The notes under the pieces are model-generated. The model was not told the DNA's origin. It was given only the letters and a program-made list of their open reading frames with translations, and did no database searches. From the NCBI RefSeq assembly GCF_011801145.1, contig NZ_CP046172.1, positions 4,340,001 through 4,404,000 on the forward strand: a stretch of DNA of 64,000 bases. Reading direction: 5' to 3'. Shown here piece by piece: positions 17,107-25,315 of the stretch (within the stretch, counting starts at the first letter, position 1; each line of letters begins with the position of its first letter). The position numbers and the translations under genes were made by a program. The stretch is from Nocardia arthritidis. GTDB taxonomy: Bacteria; Actinomycetota; Actinomycetes; Mycobacteriales; Mycobacteriaceae.

Positions 17107-17226
17107 TCAATAGGCGAAGAAGTCCAGGAGCTCGGTCGTCACTGCCGCGGGATTCTTTTCGGCGATGAAGTGTCCCCCGGGTATTGGTTTCCGCGAACCG
17201 CCACCGCCCATTCCCGCCAGATTCGT
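17107..17226 (-). pseudogene. 3' stump of an alpha/beta hydrolase (paralogue of 20899-21786)
   Basis: This 120-bp stretch is a close copy of the last codons of the haloacetate-dehalogenase-like gene at 20899-21786. Reverse-strand translation begins IWREWAVAVRG, then one A is missing relative to the intact copy (CGCGGAAACC against CGCGGAAAACC). After the shift the reading resumes GGHFIAEKNPAAVTTELLDFFAY. The rest of the gene is gone; similarity stops about 40 bp from the stop codon of the DUF222/HNH gene. This looks like a duplicated hydrolase gene truncated by, or together with, arrival of the HNH element. Confidence 0.75.
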
Positions 17227-17266
17227 TGGCACGGGTTGTGCCCGCACACCGTGGTGGGTGTGCGGG

Positions 17267-18754
17267 TCAGTCCCGGTCTGTTGGTGGTTGTGAGTTGTTG
17301 GGCCAGTCGCGGTGGCGGGACTGGTCGTGGTTGTTGCGGTGGTGGATCCGTGATAGGGCTCGTGCCAGCAACTCGCCGGGGTGGTGGCGGTGGTTGACGC
17401 GCGGTGTCCTGGTGGGGTCGATGTGTGGTGGCGCGATCCACCCGGTACGGCCTGGATACCGTGAATCCTTGCCCAGGACAACGGTTTTCCAGCCGTTGGG
17501 GCCATCGTTGACCAGACTGTGGCAGTGGTCGCACGCCAAGGTCAAATTTTCGATATCCGTTGCGCCGCCGGCGTGCCACTCGCTCACATGGTGCACCGCG
17601 CACATACTCGCCGGTGCGTCGCAGCCCGGGCGGGTGCAGCCACGCAGGGCCGCGGTCAACGCCAACCGCTGTGACGCGGAGGCCAGGCGTCGTTTCCGCG
17701 CGAAATGCAGTGGCAGACCGTGTTTGTCGAATACCAGCAGGTAGGGGTCGGCGTGTTCGGCCAACCGCAGGGCCTCGCTGATCGGGATGGTGCCGCCGGT
17801 CGCGGTTGTCGCCACACCGGTCTTGCGTTCCAGATCCTCGACGCTGACGGTCATGATCATCGACACCGGCAGGCCGCGGTGTTCCCCGAGTTCATCGACC
17901 CGGGTTTGCGGGTCCAGCAGCATCGCCAACGCGTCGTGCTGACGTTGCGCCACCGTGCGGGTATCGCGTGTCGCGGCCGCCACCATCGCCTCGCGATCGG
18001 CGACATCACAGGCCCCGCGCGGTGAGTCGGGGTCGTCGGGGTTGTTCATGCCCGGGCGCGCGTATTTGGCCATGAACGTATCCCACAAACCCCGCAACGT
18101 CGGCGACAGCTCACCCCGGATCACCGACATCCCGTCCGGGCGTTGCCGCCCCACCGTGACACCCCGCATCCGGGCCCGATCCTTGTCATCGGTGACACGA
18201 CCATCCGGATCCAGATACGCCAGGACCTTGTCCCCGACCGCGGGAATGTCATCAGCGCACAGGGTGCGGGCCAGCCCGGCCAACAAGGTTTCGGTGGCCT
18301 CGAATTCGGGATTGTCCACCGACCCCGGCACATGCGCGAGCACCGCCGAAATCCGTTGCGCGTGCGCCATACTGATCGCGCCCTCGGCCAACGCGGCCGC
18401 GGTCGCGGGCAGCAACGGCGGATGCACCTCCCCGGCCATATCGACACGTGGACCCAACTCCTTGGCCGCTTTGGCCCGCGCCGACGCCTCAGCATGCGGA
18501 ATCCGCAGCGTCTCAACCAGAAACCCCGACACACCCCGCGCACCCACCTTCGCCGGGATCGACCGCTGAGCCAACTCCACCGCCAGCCGATGTTCTACCG
18601 CGGCCAGCCGACGCTTCTCGCACTCGACTCGCCGCACCAATTCGACCAGTTCCTCATCGGATACCCCCACCAACGAAAGATCCGACACCCAGTCCACACC
18701 AACGGCCAACGGGTCGCTAACCCGTTGCCCACCAGCGGGATCGGCCGAAGTCAT
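17267..18754 (-). CDS. DUF222 / HNH endonuclease domain protein (13E12 repeat family)
   Basis: 495 residues. The N-terminal half is a helical DUF222 domain (from about residue 30), and the HNH nuclease region at about 370-425 reads CTRPGCDAPASMCAVHHVSEW, then IENLTLACDHCHSLVNDG, giving the Cys-pair, His-His, Asn and final His of the ββα-metal fold. This is the REP13E12-type family, multi-copy in mycobacteria and nocardiae and thought to be mobile. The C-terminus is low-complexity, His/Arg/Pro-rich. Flanks are unusual: a truncated hydrolase gene downstream and an AT-richer stretch plus a decayed hydrolase upstream. Catalytic residues appear intact. Function in the host is not established. Confidence 0.85.
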   Translation of the reverse strand: MTSADPAGGQRVSDPLAVGVDWVSDLSLVGVSDEELVELVRRVECEKRRLAAVEHRLAVELAQRSIPAKVGARGVSGFLVETLRIPHAEASARAKAAKELGPRVDMAGEVHPPLLPATAAALAEGAISMAHAQRISAVLAHVPGSVDNPEFEATETLLAGLARTLCADDIPAVGDKVLAYLDPDGRVTDDKDRARMRGVTVGRQRPDGMSVIRGELSPTLRGLWDTFMAKYARPGMNNPDDPDSPRGACDVADREAMVAAATRDTRTVAQRQHDALAMLLDPQTRVDELGEHRGLPVSMIMTVSVEDLERKTGVATTATGGTIPISEALRLAEHADPYLLVFDKHGLPLHFARKRRLASASQRLALTAALRGCTRPGCDAPASMCAVHHVSEWHAGGATDIENLTLACDHCHSLVNDGPNGWKTVVLGKDSRYPGRTGWIAPPHIDPTRTPRVNHRHHPGELLARALSRIHHRNNHDQSRHRDWPNNSQPPTDRD

Positions 18755-18959
18755 ATCAAGACTCTATCGAACCTGCATTCGAAAGTCACGAGAAAACAGC
18801 CACTCGAACCAAGAGTTATGTCTTTCGCAAATGAGTCCAAAATGATTGTGTCACACTAAGTTCGGAATATCCCAACAGGAACGTTCCACATGATAAGACT
18901 CTCTCGAAACCGGCGAAACCATGAATTAGCTTGCATCCCATCGGCAACCGCGATTTCGG
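18755..18959. other. AT-richer non-coding stretch upstream of the HNH gene
   Basis: About 200 bases noticeably richer in A/T than the surroundings, with no plausible reading frame. It contains the HNH gene promoter region and may mark the boundary of the inserted segment. No clear terminal repeat was found. Confidence 0.35.
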
Positions 18960-19535
18960 CACGTCAAGCCACGAGATCTGGGCGCAAACCGGTCGGACAC
19001 CGTTTGCGGGCGAAGGGTTTCGCCTCATTGACGTGCCTGGGACCACGTTCTACTAGCACCCGCTCACGTGGGGCTACCTGCCCGGCGAGCTGATCCACAG
19101 GGTTGCGGGCAAGAGCGTGGGGGACTTCCTCGCCGCCGAGATCGCCGAACCGCTCGGGCTGAGCCTGTGGATCGATCTGCCCGAGAGCGAGGAGTACCGC
19201 GTAGCACCCCAATTCACCCGCAAACCCCTGTCGACCGTTGACGTCGTGCAAGCGCGCCCGGCCGGGCTCGCGATCGATATCGGTTCTCGCCTGATACGAG
19301 CGATCCTGGCCGGTCTTGCCATTGCGGAGATCATCCATCCCGCAACGCTGTTCGACAGCGGAGCCCTCGGGTAAGCCGGTACCGGAGTCGAATCGGCCTC
19401 GCGCACCCCGAGTCGGGCCTCGCGGTCGGCTACACATGCACCAACATGGTCGGAGACGAGGCGGGCGGGCTCGACCCCCGCTGGCCGCAGTGGGCCGAAC
19501 CGCTCCGTGCCATCGGGCTCAACGAGCAACGGTGA
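18960..19535 (+). pseudogene. Decayed serine hydrolase of the beta-lactamase (class C/EstB) fold
   Basis: Broken gene on the forward strand. One frame reads DVPGTTFY, an in-frame TAG at 19054-19056, then HPLTWGYLPGELIHRVAGK and LGLSLWIDLPESEEYRVAP. This is the middle of EstB/LpqK-type serine hydrolases, where a PGT...YH...GW.GE segment follows the active-site region. After about 19375 the match continues in another frame (ESGLAVGYTCTNMVGD to LRAIGLNEQR and a TGA at 19533). So there is at least one nonsense mutation, one frameshift and loss of the 5' end, including the SxxK motif. The end overlaps the convergent NmrA-like gene. Confidence 0.7.
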
Positions 19536-20421
19536 ATTCGGTTCGGTTCTTTTCGAAATAGTCGCGTAGCGAGGTTGCCGGGTGGCCGGTGATGGTTCTG
19601 ATCGTGCCGAGGATGTCGTCCGGCTCGGTCAGCGAACCATTGCGTGTGCGCTCGAATACATTTCGGACGCAAGCCATGTACACCGGGTCCGCGCCCGCTC
19701 GGACCATGTTGTCGTAGAACGTTTGTGGTTCCGCGGGTCGGTATCGCCATTGTTGCCGGGTGACCGCCGTCAGTTGCTCGACGATCTCGCTCATCGACGC
19801 GGACTCCGCGGCCAGGTCGTAGGCGTGCCCGGCATACGCCGCCGGATCGCGCAGCACGATCGCGGCTACCTCCGCGATGTCGTCGGTGTCGATCCAATTC
19901 GTCCGTGCGGCACCGATGAAATGTGTGAGCACGCCGGGCTCGCCGATGCCGCGTGCGAGGTTCTGCATGAAGGCGGCCGGACGAAGGTGGGTGTAACCCA
20001 GTCCGGAACGCTCGATATACGCCTCGATGAGTTGATGCCAGGCAAAGTGCGCAATTGTCGTGTCCCTGGCCGCCGAGACACCGATATGGACCAGGTGGGT
20101 GACGCCTTCGGCTTTCGCGGCGTCGACCGCCGCCTTCGATTCCGCCAGCATCTGCACGGTGTAGCCGGTGAGCAGAAAGACCCGATCGATGGAGGTGAAG
20201 GCTGATCGGATTGCCGTCAGCCCTTCGCTTTCCGCGTCATCGAGATCGAGCCGGCGTATTTCGATCCCATGGTTGTGCCACCGCTCGGCGGCCGCTTCGG
20301 GATGCCGGGTCGCGACCACCAACCGCAGGTGCCGGTCTCGATGGTCCGGTATGAGCCGATCGACGAGAGCGGAACCGATGATGCCCGTGGCGCCGATGAT
20401 CAGGACGGTGGGTTGCGACAT
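19519..20421 (-). CDS. NmrA-like NAD(P)-binding protein (atypical SDR)
   Basis: 300 residues. The N-terminal Rossmann motif VLIIGATGIIGSALVD, then LVVATRHPEAAAERW and HLVHIGVSAARDTT, match the NmrA/HSCARG branch of atypical short-chain dehydrogenases. These bind NAD(P) and often act as redox sensors or quinone-reductase-like enzymes. The catalytic Tyr-Lys pair of classical SDRs is not evident. ATG 20421 has GAGGA six bases upstream. It is divergent from a MerR gene and carries a MerR-type promoter with a 19-bp spacer, so it is almost surely the MerR target. Inducer unknown. Confidence 0.8.
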   Translation of the reverse strand: MSQPTVLIIGATGIIGSALVDRLIPDHRDRHLRLVVATRHPEAAAERWHNHGIEIRRLDLDDAESEGLTAIRSAFTSIDRVFLLTGYTVQMLAESKAAVDAAKAEGVTHLVHIGVSAARDTTIAHFAWHQLIEAYIERSGLGYTHLRPAAFMQNLARGIGEPGVLTHFIGAARTNWIDTDDIAEVAAIVLRDPAAYAGHAYDLAAESASMSEIVEQLTAVTRQQWRYRPAEPQTFYDNMVRAGADPVYMACVRNVFERTRNGSLTEPDDILGTIRTITGHPATSLRDYFEKNRTEFTVAR

Positions 20422-20454
20422 GTGTTTCCTCGCTTGTGAATTGGCTGCCGCAGG

Positions 20455-20486
20455 ACCGTAAGGCCTCACGTGGGCGAGAGGGTCAA
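20455..20486 (-). promoter_or_regulatory. MerR-type promoter (19-bp spacer) for the NmrA-like gene
   Basis: On the reverse strand TTGACC (20481-20486) and TTACGG (20456-20461) are separated by 19 bp, the overlong spacing typical of MerR-activated promoters. The spacer starts with CTCTCG and ends with GTGAGGCC, which with flanking bases gives a partial CCTC/GAGG dyad. The divergent merR-like gene begins at 20504. Confidence 0.65.
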
Positions 20487-20503
20487 GGGGTTACGTTGGA
20501 TGT

Positions 20504-20875
20504 GTGCGGATCGGTGAGTTGGCGCATCGTACGGGTGTGAGCGTGCGGGCACTGCGCTATTACGAAGAACGGGGCCTATTGGTGCCGAGCCGAGTCTCGA
20601 ACGGTTATCGCGACTACACCGAGGCGGCGGTGGAAGTCGTTGCCTGCATACAGCTTCTATATGCCGCGGGCCTGTCGAGTGCCAAGGTCGCCGAGGTGCT
20701 GCCCGCCGCTTGTCGCGACGCTGTCGGAGTAGTCGTATCCGGAGAATTGACCGGTGAACTCGAGGCGGTTCGGTCGCGGCTCATCGCCGAGATCGAACAA
20801 CGGCAGGCCTCGTTGCACATGCTCGAGGAGGTCATGGCCGCGGCATGCTGGGACGCGCCTCGGCCGGATAAGTGA
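20504..20875 (+). CDS. MerR family transcriptional regulator
   Basis: 123 residues, GTG start. The winged-helix domain MRIGELAHRTGVSVRALRYY, then ERGLLVPSRVSNGYRDY, is canonical MerR. A dimerisation helix (about residues 80-115, with IEQRQASLHMLEEVMAA) follows. There is no Cys-rich metal-binding tail, so it is more likely a small-molecule or redox sensor than a metal sensor. It likely twists the promoter of the divergent NmrA-like gene. Confidence 0.88.
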   Translation: MRIGELAHRTGVSVRALRYYEERGLLVPSRVSNGYRDYTEAAVEVVACIQLLYAAGLSSAKVAEVLPAACRDAVGVVVSGELTGELEAVRSRLIAEIEQRQASLHMLEEVMAAACWDAPRPDK

Positions 20876-20898
20876 TCGCCGGGGGTATATCACCCTTG

Positions 20899-21786
20899 TC
20901 AGGCGACGTCGGCGAAGAAGTTCAGAAGCTCGGTGGTCACCGCCGCGGGGTTCTCCTCGGCGATGAAATGTCCGCCCGGTATTGGTTTTCCGCGAACCGC
21001 CACAGCCCAGTCTCGCCAGATTCGTAGCGGGTCATACCATTCCGCGACCGCGCTGTCGGTGGCCCACAGTGCCAGGACCGGGCAGCGAATGAGGCGGCTG
21101 CCCTTGTCTTTTCGGTCGTGGTGATAGTCGAGTGTCGCCGCGGCGCGGTACTCCTCGCAGATGGCGTGAATGGTTTCCGGCGGCGAGAACTTGTCGATGT
21201 ATTCGGACCGGATCTCGTCGGTGAAGCAGGATGGGTCCGTGGACCATGTATCGAGCATGTGGTTGACCAGCGTTGCCGGGTCGTTGGCGATAAGTGTCTC
21301 CGGCACGGGGTACGGGGCCGCGAGGAACGACCACACCCAATACCCGAGGCTGAACTTCATATCGGCATTGTCGAAGGCATCGCAGGTCGGGACGATGTCC
21401 AGGACGGCGAGCCCGGTGACATTATCGGGGTGGTCGAGCGCCATGCGGTACGCGCAGCGGCCGCCGCGGTCGTGCCCGGCGACGCCGAATGCGTTGTGGC
21501 CGAGCCGTTTCATCACCTCGACCTGGTCGGCGGCCAGCGCCCGCATCGCGTACGGCGCATGATCGGCAGTGCTGGCGGGCTTACCGCTGGCCCCGAAGCC
21601 GCGGAGGTCGGTGACGACCACGGTGTGTTCTTCGGCGAGCGCGGGCGCGACCCGATGCCACATCACATGCGTTTCGGGTATGCCGTGCAACAGCAACAGC
21701 AGCAGCGGCGCACCCGCGCCGCCGATTCGCCCGTGGACGGTCGTCCCGGCCACGGCGATATCGAATTCCTCGAATCCATCGAACAT
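20899..21786 (-). CDS. Alpha/beta hydrolase, haloacetate-dehalogenase-like
   Basis: 295 residues. It contains HGIPETHVMWHRVAP (oxyanion region), the nucleophile elbow GHDRGGRCAYRMALDHP with Asp106, a lid Trp in YWVWSFLAAPYPVPETLI, the acid/strand segment CPVLALWATDSAVAEWYDPL and catalytic His in PIPGGHFIAEENP. The nucleophile Asp followed by Arg and Arg at +4 resembles fluoro/haloacetate dehalogenases, which hydrolyse the carbon-halogen bond; epoxide hydrolase is the alternative. Its stop is close to the MerR gene's stop. A degenerate copy of its 3' end lies at 17107-17226. Confidence 0.78.
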   Translation of the reverse strand: MFDGFEEFDIAVAGTTVHGRIGGAGAPLLLLLLHGIPETHVMWHRVAPALAEEHTVVVTDLRGFGASGKPASTADHAPYAMRALAADQVEVMKRLGHNAFGVAGHDRGGRCAYRMALDHPDNVTGLAVLDIVPTCDAFDNADMKFSLGYWVWSFLAAPYPVPETLIANDPATLVNHMLDTWSTDPSCFTDEIRSEYIDKFSPPETIHAICEEYRAAATLDYHHDRKDKGSRLIRCPVLALWATDSAVAEWYDPLRIWRDWAVAVRGKPIPGGHFIAEENPAAVTTELLNFFADVA

Positions 21787-21816
21787 GGTGGATTATTGCC
21801 CGGATTCGGCGGGGGT

Positions 21817-22704
21817 TCAGACGGTTGCGGGGACTGGTCCGGTGGGGGATTTGCGGATGTAGCGGGCCAGGAGGTAGGCGGCGATGACGGCCGGGATATT
21901 CATGGTGAGGCCGTACAGGGCGGGGGCGACGGCCATTTTGTCGTTGTGCAGGACCGATACCGCGACGGTTATGGCCAGGGCGCCGTTGTGGATTCCGATT
22001 TCCATGGCCGAGGCGATGGCCTGGTCGGCGTCGACGCGGGCGAGGCGGGGCACGAAGTAGCCGATGAGGAAGCTGATGGTGGACAGCACCAGGCAGAGCG
22101 TGACGAGCTTGCCGAAGTTGTCGGCGAAGGTCTTCGGCTGCTGCGCGAACGCGCCGACCACCACGAGTGCCAGCACCACGCCGGACCCGATCTTCACCGG
22201 GCGGCGCATCCGTTCGGCCCATGCGGTGAACCGGCGGTGCACCAGCATGCCGATCGCCACCGGCACCAGCACGATCGCGAACACCTGGATGAATTTGTCC
22301 GGTCGCACACCGAGTTTCGAGCCGTCGTCGAGGAAGCGGTCGAAGGCGAAGGCGGCGATCAACGGCATGGTGAACACCGCGATAACCGAATTGATCGCGG
22401 TGAGCGTGATATTCAGCGCGACATCGCCGCCCGCGATATGGCTGAACAGGTTGGCCGACGGCCCGCCGGGCGCCGCGACGAGCAGCATCATGCCCGCGGC
22501 CAGCGCGCCCGTCAGCCCGAAGAGGTGGATCAGGCCGAAGCAGATGACCGGCAGCACCAGGATCTGACAGGCCAGCGCGACCGCCGCCGCCTTCGGATAG
22601 CGCAGCACCCTGGCGAAATCGGCTGTGGTCAGCGTCAATCCGAGTCCGAACAGCACCAGCGCCAGTGCCAACGGTAGGAATACCGCGAACAATGTCGAAC
22701 CCAC
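21817..22704 (-). CDS. Bile acid:sodium symporter (BASS/SBF-like) family protein
   Basis: 295 residues with nine or ten TM helices. VAAPGGPSANLFSHIAGGDVALN, read as the family's substrate/Na+-binding unwound region, and a later EIGIHNGALAITVAV repeat identify the SBF/BASS fold. GTG 22704 is preceded by GAGGAG with a 6-base spacer; upstream ATG-started readings have no support. These carriers import organic anions with sodium; the substrate here is unknown. It lies 30 bases upstream of the dehalogenase-like hydrolase on the same strand and may supply it with a carboxylate (inference). Confidence 0.8.
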   Translation of the reverse strand: MGSTLFAVFLPLALALVLFGLGLTLTTADFARVLRYPKAAAVALACQILVLPVICFGLIHLFGLTGALAAGMMLLVAAPGGPSANLFSHIAGGDVALNITLTAINSVIAVFTMPLIAAFAFDRFLDDGSKLGVRPDKFIQVFAIVLVPVAIGMLVHRRFTAWAERMRRPVKIGSGVVLALVVVGAFAQQPKTFADNFGKLVTLCLVLSTISFLIGYFVPRLARVDADQAIASAMEIGIHNGALAITVAVSVLHNDKMAVAPALYGLTMNIPAVIAAYLLARYIRKSPTGPVPATV

Positions 22705-22818
22705 TCTTATCTCCTCAACTCCGCGAATAGGTCGTCCGGACAACGGATCTCGACGTTATCGGGTGTCGGGCGGTGGGGCCAGCGAACTTTGGGTTCGCTT
22801 AAGAAAACCGCGAGCGGA

Positions 22819-23226
22819 TCAGCCGAAGACGTTGCAGCCGTACCCGAGATGCACGCCCGTCGCGACCCTGATGTCGATCGCGATGCCCTGCTTCGCGTCC
22901 GGCGCCTGGAACGCCGCGATGGTGTGCGTCCCGACGCTGCCCGGAACCCATTGCAGCAGTGCGACTCCGCCGGAGGGCCGGATGGTGCCGATGGGAACCC
23001 CGTTGTCGTAGAAGGCGACCGGAACGGCGGCGTCGTCGACGATGGCCTCGATCATGTACGTGCAGCCGGTGCCGTAATTGGTGCCGAGCCCGAAGTTGAT
23101 CCCCGGCAGCACCGCGATCCGGTTCGCGGTGGCTCCGGCGGTCGGGGCGGCGAATGCGATCGCGATGGCGGCGAGCCCGCCCGTGACGGCGGCAGCCTTG
23201 GCGCCGCGGGTTGGCAGGTACCTCAT
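22819..23226 (-). CDS. Small secreted protein with an Ig-like beta domain
   Basis: 135 residues: signal peptide (basic start, LAAIAIAFAAPTAGATA) then about 100 residues rich in beta-prone segments, with VPVAFYDNGVPIGTIRPSGG and WVPGSVGTHTIAAFQ. This resembles bacterial Ig-like repeats used in cell-surface proteins. Two Cys residues (GTGCTYM and LGYGCNVFG) could form a disulfide. GGAGGA precedes ATG 23226. Similar short exported proteins are common in Nocardia; function unknown. Confidence 0.7.
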   Translation of the reverse strand: MRYLPTRGAKAAAVTGGLAAIAIAFAAPTAGATANRIAVLPGINFGLGTNYGTGCTYMIEAIVDDAAVPVAFYDNGVPIGTIRPSGGVALLQWVPGSVGTHTIAAFQAPDAKQGIAIDIRVATGVHLGYGCNVFG

Positions 23227-23367
23227 ATGCGTTCCTCCGGCAGGTCGGCTGCGGGCGATCCGTATCGATCCTTAACCGAAATACCGGCAATCGGGAACCC
23301 GAATCGCCGGATTGGTCGCATCGTCTTCTTCAGACTTCCTTAATGCCGCCGGGGTCATTGTGGAACC

Positions 23368-23877
23368 GTGTCATCCCGCCTCGCCGCAATCCTGCTCGCC
23401 GCAGGTGTCGCCGGCACGCTCATCGGGTGCGGTTCCGATCCGTCGAGCCAAGTCCCGGCCACCCATCGGGCCGTCACCAAAACCGTTGAGCTGAAACCGG
23501 ATACGACCCAACCGGCCGATCCGCAGCGGTTCCGCGACGCCACCGGCTGGTATTTCACCACGCCGAGCGGCAGATATGCCTGTGGCATCGTCGAAAAGGG
23601 CGCGGGCTGTCAGGGCCCCACCAAACCGCTGCCCGCGGATATGGCGGACTGCCGGGCCGAACCGGGCGAACCGGCCATCGAGGTCACCGACACCGCCCAC
23701 TTCCGCTGCCTGACCGAGAGCACCTACACCGGCCCGAACCGGCACATCCTCGCCTACGGCGCGACGCTCACGGTGAACGGCTACACCTGCACGTCCGCGA
23801 GGAACGGCGTCACCTGCCGCAACGACCGCACCGGGCACGGCTTCCGGATCGCCCGCAGCACCAACGAGCTGTTCTGA
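23368..23877 (+). CDS. Putative lipoprotein
   Basis: 169 residues, GTG start. N-terminal hydrophobic stretch with lipobox LIGC (Cys21), a short linker, then a compact domain with six further Cys (in YACGIVEKGAGC, ADC, RCLTE, YTCTS and VTCRN), consistent with disulfides outside the membrane. WYFTTPSGRYACGI resembles small exported proteins of mycobacteria and nocardiae that lack a named role. Divergent from the secreted protein at 22819. Confidence 0.7.
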   Translation: MSSRLAAILLAAGVAGTLIGCGSDPSSQVPATHRAVTKTVELKPDTTQPADPQRFRDATGWYFTTPSGRYACGIVEKGAGCQGPTKPLPADMADCRAEPGEPAIEVTDTAHFRCLTESTYTGPNRHILAYGATLTVNGYTCTSARNGVTCRNDRTGHGFRIARSTNELF

Positions 23878-23925
23878 GCCACGGTCACAAACGGTTCCCG
23901 CGCCGCGAAACCCACAAAGATCGGC

Positions 23926-25143
23926 TCAACCGTACAACCGCCGATGCAGCGCCAACTGCAGCTCGAGCAGCAACCGGTCGCCCGGGTCGCCGAGGTCGAT
24001 GCCCAGGATGTTCTCCACCCGCCGCACCCGGTAGCGCAGGGTATTCGGGTGCACGCACAGCGCGTTCGCCGCGTTGCGCACGTCGCCGTGCGCGCGCAGG
24101 TAGATCTCGACGCTCTCCCGCAGATTCGCCGAATGTTTGCGGTCGTACTCGAACAGCGCCTGCAACCGCGGGTCGTGCAGGTCGGGCCGTCCGGCGACCA
24201 GATCGAGGATCTCGCCGAGCAGCACCGAGGTGCGCGATTCGGCGAGCGTGGTGACCTTGCGATCCGGATTGCTGTCGAGCACCCGGTCCACCTCGCCGCG
24301 TGCGGCGGCGACCTTGGTGAGATCGGCGACCGGGCAGGCGATCGCCGCGCACAGGTTCACCGACCGCTTCGCCTCCAGTTGTTCGACGAGCTGGCGCGCC
24401 CACTGGGTGACGGCCCGGCTCGATTGATACTGCGGGAACAGCACATACGCGCGATCGCCGAGCAGGGTTGTCACCGCGTCGGGCCGAAATGAGCTGGCGC
24501 GCAGGCGAAGTAGATTGCCGAATGAGGAGTGGTCGCCGACACCGGTGAGCGCGAAGCCGATCACCGCGGCGGGGCCGGTCATCGGGATGTTCAAAGTGCT
24601 TGCCGCACCGGCGATATCGATGCCGCCCTGGCGGGCGCCGAACAGCCGCTGCACCAGCATCGCCTCGGCCGACGGCGCGGCGAGGCTGCGCGAGATGATG
24701 CGCGCGGCGATGGCCGCCGCGCCGCGCAGGATCTCCGCGGCGTCCGGTTTGAACGGCCGGTCGCCCTGCTGCAACCAGATCGAGCCCAGCAGCCGCGGCG
24801 CGACCCCGGATTCGTCGGCGGGACGGTGGATGCCGACCGCGAGCCTGCGCTTGATGCGCAGCTCCTCGTGCGCGGGCACGTCGATCACCTCGTCGCTGCG
24901 CCGCAATCGATCGAAAACTCCCCACTTGCGCAGGACCTGCAGATATTCGCGTGGGCCCTCGCGGCCCAGGATAGAGAGCACCCGCATCTGGTCGGCCGCT
25001 TGATCGGACGCGGAGTACGCGAGTACATGCGACTGCGGATCCTCGATCGACACCATGCCGCCCGCGCTCTGGGCGACCATCTGCGCCAGGCCGAACAGAT
25101 CGGTGTCCGTCCCCAGCAGATCCTCCTCAGTCGCCACCTTCAT
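23926..25143 (-). CDS. PucR/CdaR family regulator of proline catabolism (PruC-like)
   Basis: 405 residues. The C-terminal PucR-type HTH (GDVRNAANALCVHPNTLRYR, then RVENILGIDLGDPGDRLLLE) and a preceding GGDEF-like sensory region place it in the PucR/CdaR family. ATG 25143 has AGGAGG with a 4-base spacer. It is divergent from pruA-putB, the same arrangement as Rv1186c (PruC) with pruA and putB in mycobacteria, so it probably activates proline degradation. Several inverted repeats fill the shared promoter region. Confidence 0.83.
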   Translation of the reverse strand: MKVATEEDLLGTDTDLFGLAQMVAQSAGGMVSIEDPQSHVLAYSASDQAADQMRVLSILGREGPREYLQVLRKWGVFDRLRRSDEVIDVPAHEELRIKRRLAVGIHRPADESGVAPRLLGSIWLQQGDRPFKPDAAEILRGAAAIAARIISRSLAAPSAEAMLVQRLFGARQGGIDIAGAASTLNIPMTGPAAVIGFALTGVGDHSSFGNLLRLRASSFRPDAVTTLLGDRAYVLFPQYQSSRAVTQWARQLVEQLEAKRSVNLCAAIACPVADLTKVAAARGEVDRVLDSNPDRKVTTLAESRTSVLLGEILDLVAGRPDLHDPRLQALFEYDRKHSANLRESVEIYLRAHGDVRNAANALCVHPNTLRYRVRRVENILGIDLGDPGDRLLLELQLALHRRLYG

Positions 25144-25161
25144 CAAGCCTCCTGCGTTGTC

Positions 25162-25217
25162 GTGCGGGGATCGCCCGCACAGAGTCACACACTTGTGTGT
25201 TTTGGCCAATTCGCCAA
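25162..25217. promoter_or_regulatory. Cluster of inverted repeats in the regulator-pruA gap
   Basis: Three dyads in 56 bp: GTGCGGG-N5-CCCGCAC (25162-25180), ACACAC-TT-GTGTGT (25187-25200) and TTGGC-N6-GCCAA (25202-25217). They lie between the PucR-type gene and pruA and are the likely binding region of the regulator; which one is used is unknown. Confidence 0.45.
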
Positions 25218-25315
25218 GACGCACATCCCATCTTTATCCGTCTGGCTCATCCTCATGGGCGTTTTGCCGTGTTGACTTCGGCTGAGCTGCTACGAATCAG
25301 AACAGAGGAGCCCAA

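Noticed and set aside
21118..22677. 519-residue forward frame opposite the dehalogenase-like and symporter genes
   Set aside because: Composition typical of an antisense shadow and opposed to two well-supported genes.
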